Origin: Plantago ovata
Taxonomy: Eukaryota > Streptophyta > Magnoliopsida > Lamiales > Plantaginaceae
NCBI GenBank assembly: GCA_028274465.1
Contig: CM051456.1
Coordinates: 67,628,753 to 67,692,752 of the forward strand
Direction: 5' to 3'
DNA: 64,000 bases
A program made the translations under genes and the position numbers. Within the stretch, counting starts at the first letter, position 1. Each line of letters begins with the position of its first letter. The notes beneath the pieces are model-generated. The model was not told where the DNA came from. It did not search any database and saw nothing but the letters and a program-made list of their open reading frames with translations. Below, in pieces: positions 11,251-23,146 of this stretch.

Positions 11251-12570
11251 TGATGAACGAGATTGTCAGACTCGATCAATCAAATAAATTTGTTTGAAAG
11301 TCAAAGGGCAACTCACAACTACACAAAACATGTAGTGCAGATGTAAGATGACCTCGAGTGTCGATCTCTAGGGACTAAACTAGATTAAACTAATTAACTA
11401 TGTATAATTTCAGAAAACAAATTTATCTCTAACTTAACTTAACAATATATGGAGAGAGCTGGTGATAATATGCTCGTTCTAAGCATCAAGTTCTAATTAT
11501 GCATGAAAGTGCAACTCGTACTGTCTTAAAAGTAATTCGATTTACAAACACCAAAGACAGATTTGTAGACGTGTATTTTAAAAGCTTCCTATATATACTA
11601 ATACTTGGCTAAGGTTGTCAGTCTTAGTTCAAGCAGTACTTGCAAATTATATATAATCGAATCGATGATCTTGAATTGTCCTAGTGTTTCTAACACCTTT
11701 CTACGCAGAAATATGGCTTAGTCGGATCAGAGAACCGAATTAAGATAATTAAACAAGTAAAAGACTCAGAAACTCAATCATGCATAATACGAACCCTAGC
11801 TACGAATTCACATACTATCACCAACTAGATGCTTAGCTACTCATATCAATAACACAATCAACAATCATAACTGAAGCAATAATGAATGAAAACATGGTGA
11901 ATTGAAAGTTAAATAGCAGAATTGTGAGATACAAGGTTACCAACAAAGGTTGTCAATCTCCGGTGAATTGCTAAACTTACAAAGATCTAGCAAGGTGAGA
12001 TAAATCAGTGTCCAAATCTCTCCTCTAGCTCCAAATTCACTAAGTTACTAAGGTTCTAAGATAAAATATACCCAGAACAATCTCTAGGGTTTAAGTCTGT
12101 AAAATAATGATGAAAGATATGAAAATTCGCAAATTTTGGGATATATATATATAGTGCTGTCGGAAAGCCCCCGGCGGACCGCCCCGTACGCGGCGGTGCG
12201 CCCGCCACGCGGCGGTCCGCCGCACATGCGGCGGTACGCCCCGCACGGGCAGAATGCGGCCCGTGCGGAATTCATCCTTCGGATCTTCGATTTCGGCCCC
12301 TCGCACAGTTTTGAGCTCCGAAACTTGATCTCTTTGCCTTGAAACTCGTCTCGGTACTCTTTGACACACCACGGGTGATCTCGTTGCACCAAAACTTCAT
12401 TGTTTCGCCATGAATTACTTCCAAAAACGCGATTTCCAACTAAAACCTGAAAAGAACAAAAGAAAGGGAAATGTGACACTATTCTAACAAAATGCACTAA
12501 AAAGCATGCAAGAGGATAGCTAAATTGGTGAAAAAACTCCCGAATGATAGTGTAAAAAGCACTGTCATCA
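11251..12570 (-). repeat. Element D 3' LTR (1320 bp)
   Basis: It runs from TGATGAACGAG to CACTGTCATCA, followed by AACTCCCCAAACCG, the complement of the purine tract. A TATA run lies at 12141-12153. The palindrome cluster (about 12165-12265) has centres GCGGACCGC, GCGGTGCGC, GCGGTCCGC and GCGGTACGC. The partner LTR is at 32012-33328. Confidence 0.93.
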
Positions 12571-13808
12571 AACTCCCCAAACCGAACCTTTGCTTGTCCT
12601 CAAGCAACTAGGTAGACTCTATGCAACCTACATGCAACACAAAGAGGAGTCTCATGTCAAACAAGAAGAAATAATCGATTGTATCTACCAAATGCTCATG
12701 AACAAAGACCATACAAATCATGACATGGAAGTATGTTGAAGAATGTCTCGATTCAACCTATACACATTCATATATGCACTTTGTTAAACAAGGGAGTCTC
12801 TCGTAACATTCTCTACCTGGACCTAGTCAATGACGACGTAATGATGCATGTCAAACTACTGTTCACCAAGTGAGACTTTCCCTCAAGAGAGTTCGAACCA
12901 ATACTGGCTCTCATCAAACGAAGGAGGGTTCCCTAAAAGACAACACTCCCCTATTCTACCCGACTCTTAATGAAAAACTCTTCACCACTTCATGAATGGC
13001 AGGACGAGGGTGGTCTACAACAAGCCTTGGACTAGGCGACACGAGAACACAAGGAAGAATTTACAACTCGATTACGAACTATTACAAAAGCTGAAAAATA
13101 ATGCAACACTTTGCTAAATCTGCTTTTGGCTTGCTTGGACCCTTCTTTTGCTTTTTTGTGTCTTATTCTTTTTTCCTTTCTTTTTTTTCCTTTTTTTTTC
13201 TTTTTCCAGATTCTGGAATTTTTCTCTTTTTTTCGTTTTTCATTTTTTTTTTTTGTATATAGCCAGCAGTAGCACAATGAAAGTACAATGAAATTAAATA
13301 ACAATGACACTACAACGACCTCCCCAAACCTATTCGAAAGAATAGGTTGGAGCACAAACTCAAAAGAAAAAATAAAAATAAACTCAACAAGACAAAAAAC
13401 AAGTCATAATGATAGTAACCCCCTCCCCAAACCTATTGATTAGAATAGGTTTCAAACAAAGGATCACACACCTCACTCTACCTCCTTCCTAGGCATTTAG
13501 CAATCTCAATAAGCAAGGTTAATACTTGTTGCCTCTTACGTACATAATCACACGGGAATACAACCAAAGACTCTAACATGCAACATTTTATAAGGCCTTC
13601 GCGAACCGCAGTAGAGAAAACACCACATAGTGATGTCGAGACTACCAAGTTTAACTAGTGCACATACAAATATGACAAGCCAAGCGAGACAAACCTCAAA
13701 TTATTTCATAGAGATGCAATACATGAGCAATGGTCATAAACACTTAGTCTATACAATAAAAAATTTCAAACAATTTGGCAATAAACTCCACACAACATCA
13801 TGCAATGA
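12571..13808 (-). other. Element D 3' untranslated region
   Basis: This is non-coding and shares its layout with A, F, I and M: purine motifs GGTTTGGGG beside hairpins (13327-13348 and about 13429-13451), and a long tract (13143-13262, A/G on the minus strand). The purine tract adjoining the LTR is the expected plus-strand primer. Confidence 0.75.
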
Positions 13809-15140
13809 CTACACTAAGTAATCCGTGTCATAATCCCCGTAATATTCATTCCACATGTCAGAGAGAAGATCCTGGGACGGCGGTAGGGTCTCCTGCTGCC
13901 GGTCCAAGAGCTGTTGTTGCTGCAATATGAGCTGCCTATCGTTCCAGCGATGCTCCTCCGCGAGCTCCCAATCACTGTTGTGCTGGGCAACATATCCATC
14001 AAGTGTATGTTGCAAACCTCGTACAGTGGAGGTCAGGTTTACAACATTGGCATCGAACCCACGGAATCTGTCATCGCGGTAGGTCCTGAGCTCCAAAAAG
14101 TCAAACCCACGAGAACCACGTGTAGCTCGAGGTGGCTGATGTGACCCACTAGAAGCGGCGGTGTCAGGAATAGGGTCCGGAATATGGGCCCGATCATCTA
14201 TCTCCATGTCATCCTCATCACTCAGTGAGGAAGGTGGTGAGTCATCGGCTACGGCAGCTGAAGGTATGGTCTGTCGGAACCTATGCTCCTGCTCAGTGAT
14301 AGACGCTGGAGTCAAGGTCGAGATGACTGAGCCGGTCTCGTCAATACCCTCTACCCCGTGGTATCTGCAGTAGGCGGTGATCAGGCAGGGAAAGACAAAG
14401 GGCTTCCTCTTTTTGTTCCAATGCCTCTCATACTCTTCATAGATGATGTTGCCGATGTCTATGTTATGCCGACCCAAAAGACAGTAGATAAGCTCTGCAT
14501 ACCATGGCTGAATCGAAGTATCATTGGACCGAGGAATGAGATTGGCTATGATGAACTTCATAGCAGTCCTAGCCTCATGGTTGAGGTCCCTTCCGTTCAG
14601 TCGCTCCGGTCTGTTGCCATATGGGTACATATAGTCCCGGTGGCAAATCACCTGTGTAATGCTGTCGTCAATCACCCGGCTGGCCCTCGAGTACCTGTAT
14701 ACATGTGCACTTCCGGTGAACTCCGGTTCCCCCAAATGGATGAAATCTGAAATCGTCTACGGGGTCCACGACACTAGTGTGTTCCATACCGAGATAGCCC
14801 CCATGTCCCTGCGGTTTGTGTATCCTACTTAGAATTCTTGGAGGAGCGATACATCGTACCCTTGGAAACGGTTAGAGGTGTACCACTTCCAGTTCCTTCT
14901 TCCCTCCAAGCTGTAGAGCATCCGGCACGCCGGTGTGTTAGCATGGCTGGCTGGGATTTGGATTTTTGGGTCTCGAACTATGGATCGGGGCTTAGCTGAG
15001 GCAGCTTCCTCCTCAAGGTCCAGGTTAATAGAGAGTGCCTGGAGCGATGGTTCATAGGCTCAACTAGCTCGGGAGCTCGAGGATGCTCCCTTGCCCTTCT
15101 TGCTCTTAGATGAGCTTGATTTCTTCTTATCTCGAACCAT
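13809..15140 (-). pseudogene. Element D env-like gene (putative plant transposon protein type)
   Basis: The long readable part (13809-14735) contains ARTAMKFIIANLIPRS, then IQPWYAELIYCLLGRHNIDI and FVFPCLITAYCRYHGVEG. These are the hallmarks of the domain often called putative plant transposon protein and found downstream of Athila pol. A Ser/Asp-rich linker, a short aromatic-basic segment and a Gln-rich coiled-coil-like tail (QLILQQQQLLDRQQE) follow. A Lys/Ser-rich start (MVRDKKKSSSSKSKKGKG) is at 15140. Its function is unknown; in this family the gene has been compared to env. The start is supported by the splice-acceptor-like site at 15146. The region is broken. Confidence 0.65.
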
Positions 15141-15145
15141 GGTAC

Positions 15146-15689
15146 CTGAAACGCAGCGATTAGTACCTTGTACTCAACAAAAACGATATGCTATGCAAAT
15201 GCAAGTGTGTGCAAGCAAACGAGTGTCAACTTCGACCAACTCTACTCCCTTACTCCATGTTCTAGTCTAGCTCCCTATGCTAAGAACAATTATGCAATTC
15301 ATCACAATCACGTACTATATCATAATCAAAGCTCATGCTAGACAACGAATAACCTCAATTCATAAGGCAACATGCATACCATAGTATCAAAAATCACCAA
15401 AAATCTCACAATCTACCCAATCAAGTGTTCTACCCAATAGTCTATAGTCATCATATCAAGTTGCTCGTATTTAAATAGGAATGAATGAATCAAAACAATG
15501 CAATCAAGACTTAGAAATCCTAATTGAGCAAAAGCCCCAATTCAACCATTCCAACGAAATTGAGCATGCAATTGAAAGACAAATCATGTAATAATCACAA
15601 AAACGAGTAACCCATACATCATATAAGCTTAATTGAAGCAAAAATCAAGAAACCCCCAATTTCGAAAATTAGGGTTCTTGAGGGGTTAC
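15146..15689 (-). other. Intron-like segment in the leader of the D env-like gene
   Basis: On the minus strand a donor GATCTGAG/GTAACCCC (15689) is followed 544 bp later by a branch-like TACTAATCG (15165-15157) and an acceptor CGTTTCAG/GTACC (15146). The acceptor lies five bases before the ATG at 15140. Athila-type elements are known to use splicing for their env-like gene, but usage here is inferred only from the motifs. Confidence 0.5.
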
Positions 15690-15916
15690 CTCAGATCTGG
15701 AAATCGGATGAAGTATGAAGAAATTTGTTCGGATGAATATGAAGAGCACGTAATGGGTTTTGATTTAAGCTAAAGAACACAAAATTTGGTGGAGAATTGG
15801 AAGAATTATGGAAGAGTGAAGATTTTTAAAGAATTTTCAATTTTTGGGAGTAAAAGGGAGAAGAAGGATGAAGAATGAGGGGAAAGGAGAGGAGAAACCG
15901 TTTTTATGGTTTCTGG
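15690..15916 (-). promoter_or_regulatory. Promoter-like leader of the D env-like gene
   Basis: On the minus strand, downstream of the palindrome repeats, come a weak TATA-like CCATAAAAAC (about 15905), a pyrimidine patch (TTCTCCTCTCCTTTCCCC and similar, about 15840-15900) and an AT-rich leader ending at the donor site. This order resembles a plant promoter and 5' leader. It is an inference; no transcript evidence is available. Confidence 0.4.
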
Positions 15917-16270
15917 GTGTGTGGGGCGGACCGCCCTGGGTGTGGGCGGTGCGCCCCACAGCTCCAGAGAGCCACGGCTCTCTGGAGTAGAGGGGTGGAC
16001 CGTCCCCGATGTGGGGCGGTGCGCCCCGCAGCTCCACAGAGTTGCGACTTTCTGGAGTTGGGAGGCGGACCGCCCCACATGTGGGGCGCATGTGGGGCGG
16101 TGCGCCCCGCAGCTCCAAAAATTTACAACATTCTGGAGTTGGGGGGCGGACCTCTCCCCATGTGGGGCGGTGTACCCCACAGCTCCAGAGAGCCGCTGGC
16201 TCTCTGGAAGTGGGGGGCGGACCGCCCCCCATGGGAGGCGGTGGGCCTCCCACTTACAGAGGTTGGGGGT
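15917..16270 (-). repeat. Five tandem ~70-bp GC-rich palindrome repeats inside element D
   Basis: The units start near 15917, 15991, 16061, 16142 and 16212. A typical unit has a GCGGACCGC palindrome, a GCGGTGCGC palindrome with arms such as TGTGGG/CCCACA, and a third stem of CTCCAGAGAGCC and GGCTCTCTGGAG. The repeats create long open frames on both strands that are not genes. The palindrome theme matches that of D's own LTR (12165-12265). Confidence 0.85.
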
Positions 16271-16643
16271 CGAAATTTTTCGGCCCCTCTCACAAAATTT
16301 TCACTCCAAAACATTTTCCTCACTTAAACACTCAAAAGAACTTCACTTAAACACATACAATGAGCACAAAACAAAACACAAACCACAAAAACTTATCAAA
16401 AAACATGTATTCGATGTATGTATGCAATGCAAGGAAGCAATAAAACTCCGGGTTGCCTCCCGGATAGCGCCATTGTTTAAAAAGTCTCTGACTCGACTTC
16501 TTCTCGCTCTTTAGTTCTTGTCCTTACGGGTACTAGACTTCCCCTTCATCGATCTCTTCCTCATACCTAGTACCTGAGAATGAGAGATAACATACGCAGC
16601 AGGACCAAAAAAGTTAATACCATGAGAAACATTAAACCGAGGA
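16271..16643 (-). other. Spacer between D protease and D repeat cassette
   Basis: Non-coding. Near 16440-16480 is the complement of GGCGCTATCCGGGAGGCAAC, which follows the protease in D and also in F (about 22285-22310). It is a conserved joint after the last coding part of these elements. The rest is AT-rich and I recognise nothing more in it. Confidence 0.6.
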
Positions 16644-17360
16644 CTAGGATATGGCTTGCAACACATGTTGCTTGCCATCCACCTCAATGGTGCAAGTTCT
16701 CCTGTAGATGTCGATTACGGAGCGTAATTTGGTTAAGAATGTTCGCCCCAAGAGAACAACATCACTAATCCCACGCGTAGACGCCAGCATCACAACGAAA
16801 TTGGTATAAACAGAAGCTTCACCAATCTTGACCAATACATTCTTCACAATGCCCTCTGGTCGTACAAAAGATCCATCCGCTAGTTGCACAATGGCTTTGT
16901 GCTTCGCAAGCTCTCCTAGGCCACTCTTCTCAAACACATTCATGGGGAGCACATTAGAGTATGACCCCGTATCTAGTGTAGCCAGGACATCATCGAGACT
17001 ACCAACCCCGATCTTAATATCGAAGCTATCAGGAATTGGCCCAGGATCCTCTTGCTCCCCATCACTCACATCAAAAACAAGGCCCTTATCTTCCTCCTTA
17101 GCGAGTGGACGCTCACCGTTTTCGCAACACTTGCACGCTGCAACATTCTTAATCGTAATCTCCACATGGAGATCTCCTACTAAAGTGATGGACATCGACT
17201 TCTCAGTATTGCTAGGCAACTTCCCCTGCTCCCTACTCGCTCCTCGGTCTATTAGCTCTTGCATCTTTTGGTGAGCAAGCCTAGTACTTGCCTCCAATTG
17301 ATCGAGCCTACTCCTCGTCTTCTTCGAATCTTCCTCATACCTCTTCATAAACCCCTGAGT
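16644..17360 (-). pseudogene. Element D aspartic protease region
   Basis: The retropepsin-like domain carries the active-site box ATLDTGSYSNVLPM and, about 80 residues on, a flap/hydrophobic-Gly segment VVLLGRTFLTKLRSVID. Ahead of it is a coiled-coil-like gag tail (KRYEEDSKKTRSRLDQLEAS) and a linker. The domain would cut the gag polyprotein. Upstream coding (gag) resumes at 30613, on the far side of element E. The close homolog in F is at 22346-23067. In autonomous relatives RT should follow; here the non-coding joint at about 16470 follows instead. Confidence 0.75.
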
Positions 17361-17365
17361 ATTAT

Positions 17366-19476
17366 GTAATAGTGTATATGTCCTAGAGACAGTCTTTATT
17401 AAGGGCATACAACCCTTATTAAGGGCATATATGTACTATTACACAGGTCAACATAATATAATATATGTTTGTTTGTTTGACTATTGAGTATCGCTTTCGT
17501 ATTTATATTACACCAGCCATACAACATGTCATATCTCTATTCCTGTCTGTATTGATATCAAACATGTCCCTTCGGATAGATGACCGATCACACAGATAGT
17601 TGGAGCTACGTGAGTCATCATCTATGACAAACTCTCCCTAGTCGAGGTTCATCTCGAATGTAGGGGTCTGAATGAACCAGATGAGACTAGTATGCGTGGA
17701 GGTTATACTTGTTGGAGCAACTGTGAGCCGATCCCACGACCACGGAACGGATTGTTGGACAATCGAGAAACGTTCCCATAACTGCACATAGTTGTTCGAA
17801 GAATGATTATCGAACAATGGAAGTACCCACCGGACACTCCCATCGATGTATACTCTACACCGAAGTGTCTATGGGAACCAGTAAGTTGTCGAAGTGATGC
17901 CAGTCGTCCTTTGGACTTACAGGACTTTATCATCACATTTGTTGCCCCATATCCTTGGTGGATCCGTCGATGTCAGCTCTGAATAAGCAGTTGACCCAAG
18001 ACACGATCCAGGATTATGGCTACATACAAATGGGGGTGATAAGTGATTCTGTGAAGGATTCATCTCTCACGTGTAGCACAGGAGAGCACTGCTCATAGTC
18101 CTTCCTAGTTGTGATTGGTTAAACCGCTGGCCAGCGTATCAATATTATTATGATAGTCATAATAGATATTGGATTCACCAAGCAACTCACTGAAGACGCC
18201 CGTGGATGTATTATTGGGATAGACACATCATCGATCTTAGATGCATTCGAGTCAGTCAGATGAAGGGACGTTACCATCGCCGCGTTGAGCGCAACAGACT
18301 TCGCAACGAAAGGGTTTACTTTGAGAAACCTCTTGAACATCCTCATGTATTAATATTGCAAATGGAACCGTCTAGGAATTCCATGTTTCCTAGTGTAGCA
18401 CTTGCTTAATACAATGAGGCCCTATGGGTCACACTATGTGGTGATTCAGTCTATCCGAATATCCTTGAAGATGGAATCGCAATTAATTTAGAATTAATTG
18501 TGATTGATGAATTATAATTGATTTGGAATTAATTATAATTATTTGTGGCTCAATTAATGATTTGGAATTATTAATTGAATTGATTGATTAATTGTATTTT
18601 ATGTAAATACAATTAAAGATTATATTCTAGAAATATAATAGAGAGTTTGATTTGAAAGGATATATTAATTTAGAATTAATATATGCACATGGGCAAAATC
18701 TACTTAGAGTTTGAATTGCCTTCGAATTATAAGTGGGTCCCAAAATTGGGACGCACATACACCCCCTTGGCCGGCCGCGTGTAGTAGTAGTATGGGAGGG
18801 AGTTTCGACTCCTTCCCATATTAGAAGTCAAGGGTTAAGTTAGATTTTCCTAATTAAGTTCTAAGTTAATTGGGAATGAATCTAGACTTAAAATTGGTTT
18901 CCTTGTGCAATAAGAATTAGAGTTGTTATTCCTTTATGAAGTCTAAAAGAATATTCTTTAGGCTTCTATTGACTACTATATAAGTAGGTCATTAGAGAGC
19001 GTTTTCCATGCCGAATTCTTAGAGAATTATTCTACCTTTCTTAGAGAAAATAAAAAGATCTTCCCTACCTCTATGCCCTAGCCACGCGCGCCACTCTCCA
19101 CCGGAGGAAAATCGTCGCCCCATCTTCTTGGCCACATAAAGAATATCCTAGCATTCTTTCCGATAAGCTGTTCATCCGTGGATACCAAGGTTGAGGTTCA
19201 AAGAGCTGGAAACTAACTTTTATTGTCTTGCAGATAATCAAAGTATTGCAGATATCTTCGACTTCGACGAAGGAGAAGATTCACCGTACTATTACGAAGA
19301 CTTCATCGATTGGCATATCGATTCAATACCTATTTTTGCTTTTGGAGTATTGTAAGTCTTCTGATTAATGTGTTTATTATATACGTTATATGCATGATCA
19401 ATTAACCTGCATGTTAAGAAATTTTCTGAAATTCCACTGCGTATCCTAGGGGTAACTCTGACCTTATTTTCTTACA
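17366..19476 (+). repeat. Element E 5' LTR (~2.1 kb)
   Basis: It begins (TG)TAATAGTGTATATGTCC and ends TTTTCTTACA. Next comes G and then TGGTA, the first five bases of the initiator-Met primer site, where F is inserted. The LTR includes an AT-rich block with short palindromes (about 18480-18630, for example TTGTATTTTATGTAAATACAA) and the sequence CTTCGACTTCGACGAAG near 19258-19274. Partner at 28512-30607. Confidence 0.88.
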
Positions 19477-19482
19477 GTGGTA

Positions 19483-20753
19483 TGATGAACCGGAGTTTGT
19501 CAGATTCTAATTAATCAAATAAATTTGTTATTTAGCCAAAGGCAATCCACAAGTACAACGAAAACCGTAGTGTAGCAGTAGAATGACTCGAGTGTCGTTC
19601 TCTCAGGACTATAACTAGCTTTATCAAATCTAATTTAGAATATAAAAACAACAGACAGATAGCAAGGGGGTTTTTCTAACAGATAATGGAGATTGGTGAT
19701 AGTATGATCCTTCAAAGCATAACGGGTCGATAATCATGCATAAATTCCTCGATCTTGCATAGAGATCTTTGAATCAATCTAGTGTCCTGTTGCAATTATT
19801 AAGCACTACGAAGATAATGGGTCTGACAAGTCAATCACTATTGTCCTATTGTGTTCCGTAATTATTCAACACTACGAAGATAAACTCGCGAACAGGTCGA
19901 CGAGGGTCCAATTGTGCATAATAATTAATACAACATACGAGAATTTAGGCTGTGCCTGATCAACGAAATAAAGCAATGACACGGAGTATAATGGGCGATA
20001 TAGCCATTAGCATGATTATCTTCCCTTCGCTGAGAATTCACATACTACCACCAACGATAAGTTTAGCTACTCATAATAGGCATGCAATCAACAGAAATCA
20101 TAGAAGAAAACATATTGAAAGATATATAAAATAAGTAGATTAAACTGTAAGATACAAGTTACCGAAGGTTGTCAATCTCCAAAGAATTGCGATCCTACAA
20201 GCTCCAATCCGCTATGAAAAAGTGTCCCCTAAGCTACGGACCCCCAGAACAGGCTCTGGGAAGTTCCTACCTAAAACTACAGAGAGAGGTGAGAAAGTAG
20301 GTCTGGAAAAGTATGATTTTCGGAGAAAACTGAGCAACTATATATAGGCCTCGAATTATTGTGGGGCGGTTCGCCCCACCTCTGCGGCGGTTCGCCCGGA
20401 GACTTTTTCGCGGAATTCCGCGTTTTCGACGCGTTTTTGGATTTCTTCCCCTTTTCGGACTCGGTTTCTGACTTCTAGTGGCCTTCTAACCTCAAGATTC
20501 GGCCCCTAGACTCCAAATCCTATCCGGAAACCTTCAGATACTCCAAATAGGCTTCTGGAACACCAATTCCTTGTCAACTTCAATATAATTGCCCGGAAAT
20601 CCTCGAATTTCAACCAAAACATGTAAAATAAAATCTAAAGGGAAACGTGACACTATTCTAATAAAATGCATTAAAATATAGCTAAATTAACATAGAGGAT
20701 AGCTAAAATAGGTGAAAAAAACTCGAATGAAAGTGTAAAATACACATTCATCA
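19483..20753 (-). repeat. Element F 3' LTR (1271 bp)
   Basis: It runs from TGATGAACCGGAG to CACATTCATCA and is followed by the complement of the purine tract. TATATATAG lies near 20340, with a short palindrome pair beside it (20358-20402; GCGGTTCGC). It is related to the LTRs of B and I but more diverged. Confidence 0.88.
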
Positions 20754-22345
20754 AACTCCCCAAACCGAACCTTTGCTTGTCCTCAAGCAACTAAGCTAGA
20801 CTCTAATACAAAAAACATGCAAGACACAAAATGGAGTCTCATGCCAAATAAAATGAACTAATCTACTGAATTTACCAAAAAGCATATGAACAAAAACCAT
20901 ATAAATCAAAGCATGAATATAGGTTGAAGAATACCTCGATTGACTTATACACATCCACATAAGCACTTATGTCAAGACAAGATAGTCTCTCGTAACATTC
21001 TCTACCTGGACCTAGTCAGTGACGACGTAATGAAGCATGCTAAGATACAAATAGTTGCCCCGTGCCTATGAAACTGAGGACTTACTGCTGTTCCACCATG
21101 TTAAGACTTTTCCTCAAAAGAGGTCGAACCAGTACTGGCTCTCATCAAATGAAGGAGGGTTCCCTATAAAGATAACACTCCCCTATTGTACCCATCTCTC
21201 AAGTAAAGTCTTAAGCTATTCACCACTTCCTGAATGGCAGGACGAGGGTGGTCTAGAACAGATGACACTCAAGACAAAAAAGATAAAAAATAGAAAAACA
21301 CGAATACGAACATTACAAAAATTGGAAAAGACTCAAACTTTTGCTAAACTGCTATTTGGCTTTCTTTTTGGACCCTTCTTTGCTTTTTTGGGGTCTTTTT
21401 CCTTTTTTTTTCTTTCCAGATTCTTTTTTTTCTCTTTTTTTTTCTTTTCTCTTTTTTTCTGGAATTTTTTCTTTCTTTTTTTTTTTTTTTCATTTTTTTT
21501 TCTAGCCAGCAGTAGCATAACAAAAAGAGAAACAAAATGACTCACACGACTTCCCCAAACCTATTCGAAAGAATAGGTTCGAGTACAAAATTTACGGAAA
21601 AGGAAAAACAAACTCACGATACGGAAATGAAAAACAGAAACAAGTCTATGATGGTGTAACCCCCTCCCCAAACCTATTCGGAAGAATAGGTTATAAACAA
21701 AGGATCACACAACCTCACACTACCTCCTTCCTAGGCATTTAGCAATCTCAAAGCATGGTGAAGACTTGTTGCCTCTTAGGTACATAATTACTCGGAAAAC
21801 AACCATAGGACCCTAACATGCATCATCCTATTATAAAGGCCTTCGTGAACCGCAGTAGAGAAAACACCACTAAGTGATGTCGAGACTACCATGCTTAACT
21901 AAGTGCAATACATAAATGTGCCAAGCCAAGCGAGAAAAACCTCAAACAAATTCATAGAGATGAAGCATATGATTAAAGGCATAGTTAGTTGATCTACCCA
22001 ATAAAAAAGTTCAAAAAATTCGGCAATAAACTCCATATAAAACATGCAAGACTATCCTAGGAAAGCAGTAAACGTGCAAATGCAAAAAAATTCACGAGTT
22101 TATCATAAGCAAGTTAAGTATAGAGATAACCAGCGATAACCTCCTCCCCAAACCTGAACGTCGTCGCTCGTCCCGAACGTCGAAAGTGGATCCAAGGTGA
22201 GAGCTAATGCTTGTATAAGTGACCTATAATACTCAATCAAACTCGTGAGATAAAATCTAAAGCGGTAAAGAAAGCGATAAAATCTCTGGGTTGCCTCCCG
22301 GATAGCGCCATTGTTTAAAGTCTTTGACTCGACTCCTGTTCGCGC
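20754..22345 (-). other. Element F 3' untranslated region
   Basis: It has the same plan as in A: hairpins AACCTATTC/GAATAGGTT at 21558-21579 and 21670-21692, each beside GGTTTGGGG; a purine tract on the minus strand (21356-21504); and a further GGTTTGGGGAGG near 22146. Near 22285-22310 is the joint also found after D's protease. Nothing coding is recognised. Confidence 0.7.
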
Positions 22346-23067
22346 CTAGCTCTCCTTTTTGCGGGTACTAGACTTCCCCTTCACTGATCTCCTCTTCATG
22401 CCACGAACCTGTGAATAAGAAAGAACATAGGCTGCAAGACCACAGTAGTGAGTAGTGTAAGAATTATCAGGCGGATCAGGTGGATCAGATATGGCTTGCA
22501 ACACATGTTGCTTGCCATCCACTTCAATAGTGCAAGTTCTTTGGTAGATGTCCATCATGGAGCGTAGCTTAGTCAACAACGTTCGTCCCAAGAGAATGAC
22601 ATCCCCCGTCCCAAGTGCAGACGCCGGCATAACTACAAAATTGGTGTATACAGATGCTTCACCAATCTTGACCAACACATTTTTCACAACGCCTTCGGGT
22701 CCCACAAAGGATCCATCCGCCAGTTGCACAATAGCCCTATGGTCAGATAGTTTTCCAAGGCTACTCTTCTCAAACACATTCAAAGGGAGCACGTTCGAGT
22801 AAGATCCCCTGTCTAGTGTGGCACGGACATCTTCAAGTTTGCCAATCCCAACCTTAACATCGAAACTTTGAGGGAGTGGCTCGGGATTCTCTTGCTTCTT
22901 TCGACTCTCATCAGTACCAAGGTCCTTCTCTTCTTCCTTGGCTAGTGGAGGCTCTTCATCCTTGTAACACTCGCACTTAGCAACTTGCTTAATAGTGATT
23001 TCCACTGGTTGATCTCCCACCAAGTTGATCGACATGGACCTCTCATTGTTGTTATGTAACTTCCCTT
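22346..23067 (-). pseudogene. Element F protease region, broken
   Basis: It is homologous to D's protease over most of its length: SMSINLVGDQPVEITIK, the active-site region around SYSNVLPLNVFEKS, then VQLADGSFVGPEGVVKNVLVKIGEASVYTNFVV and VILLGRTLLTKLRSM. The basic tail (RGMKRRSVKGKSSTRKKE) matches the usual end of this region. It is cut at the 23068 junction and is not functional. Confidence 0.7.
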
Positions 23068-23146
23068 GCATACTTATAATCTCTATGCGATTATAATTTT
23101 CATAATCGCATACTTATAATCTCTATGCGATTATAATTTTCATAAT
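23068..23146 (+). repeat. 39-bp direct duplication at the F/E junction
   Basis: Two identical 39-bp copies (23068-23106, 23108-23146) are separated by one base. Each contains a small hairpin (TATAATC and GATTATA). In element G the corresponding leader sequence (about 50910-50950) occurs once and differs. The pattern looks like a repair scar where F meets the E leader. Confidence 0.75.

Larger units (their letters stand above)
19483..23067 (-). mobile_element. Element F: partial Athila-like element inside E
   Basis: The parts seen are a 3' LTR (19483-20753), a 3' untranslated region and a protease region. The 5' LTR and gag side are not present and the sequence passes straight into the E leader. 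As in D, no RT or integrase part lies between the protease and the 3' region. F's left end sits exactly after TGGTA of E's primer site, so TGGTA (19478-19482) is its expected target repeat; the other copy is not seen. Confidence 0.82.

Noticed and set aside
12084-12497. Arg/Pro/Gly-rich small frames in the D LTR (also at 32845-33255)
   Set aside because: They lie over the LTR palindrome cluster and TATA region and are explained by repeat composition.
15806-16514. Several long overlapping reading frames on both strands rich in Gly, Pro, Arg and Thr
   Set aside because: They are created by the tandem GC-rich palindromes, which read open in many frames; no domain or codon signal is present.
18119-18409. 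Small frames repeated in each Copia LTR (also near 29276-29539, 48820-49209 and 56575-56901)
   Set aside because: They recur because the LTRs are homologous. They read in both directions over the same DNA, have no recognised domain and vary in length between copies.
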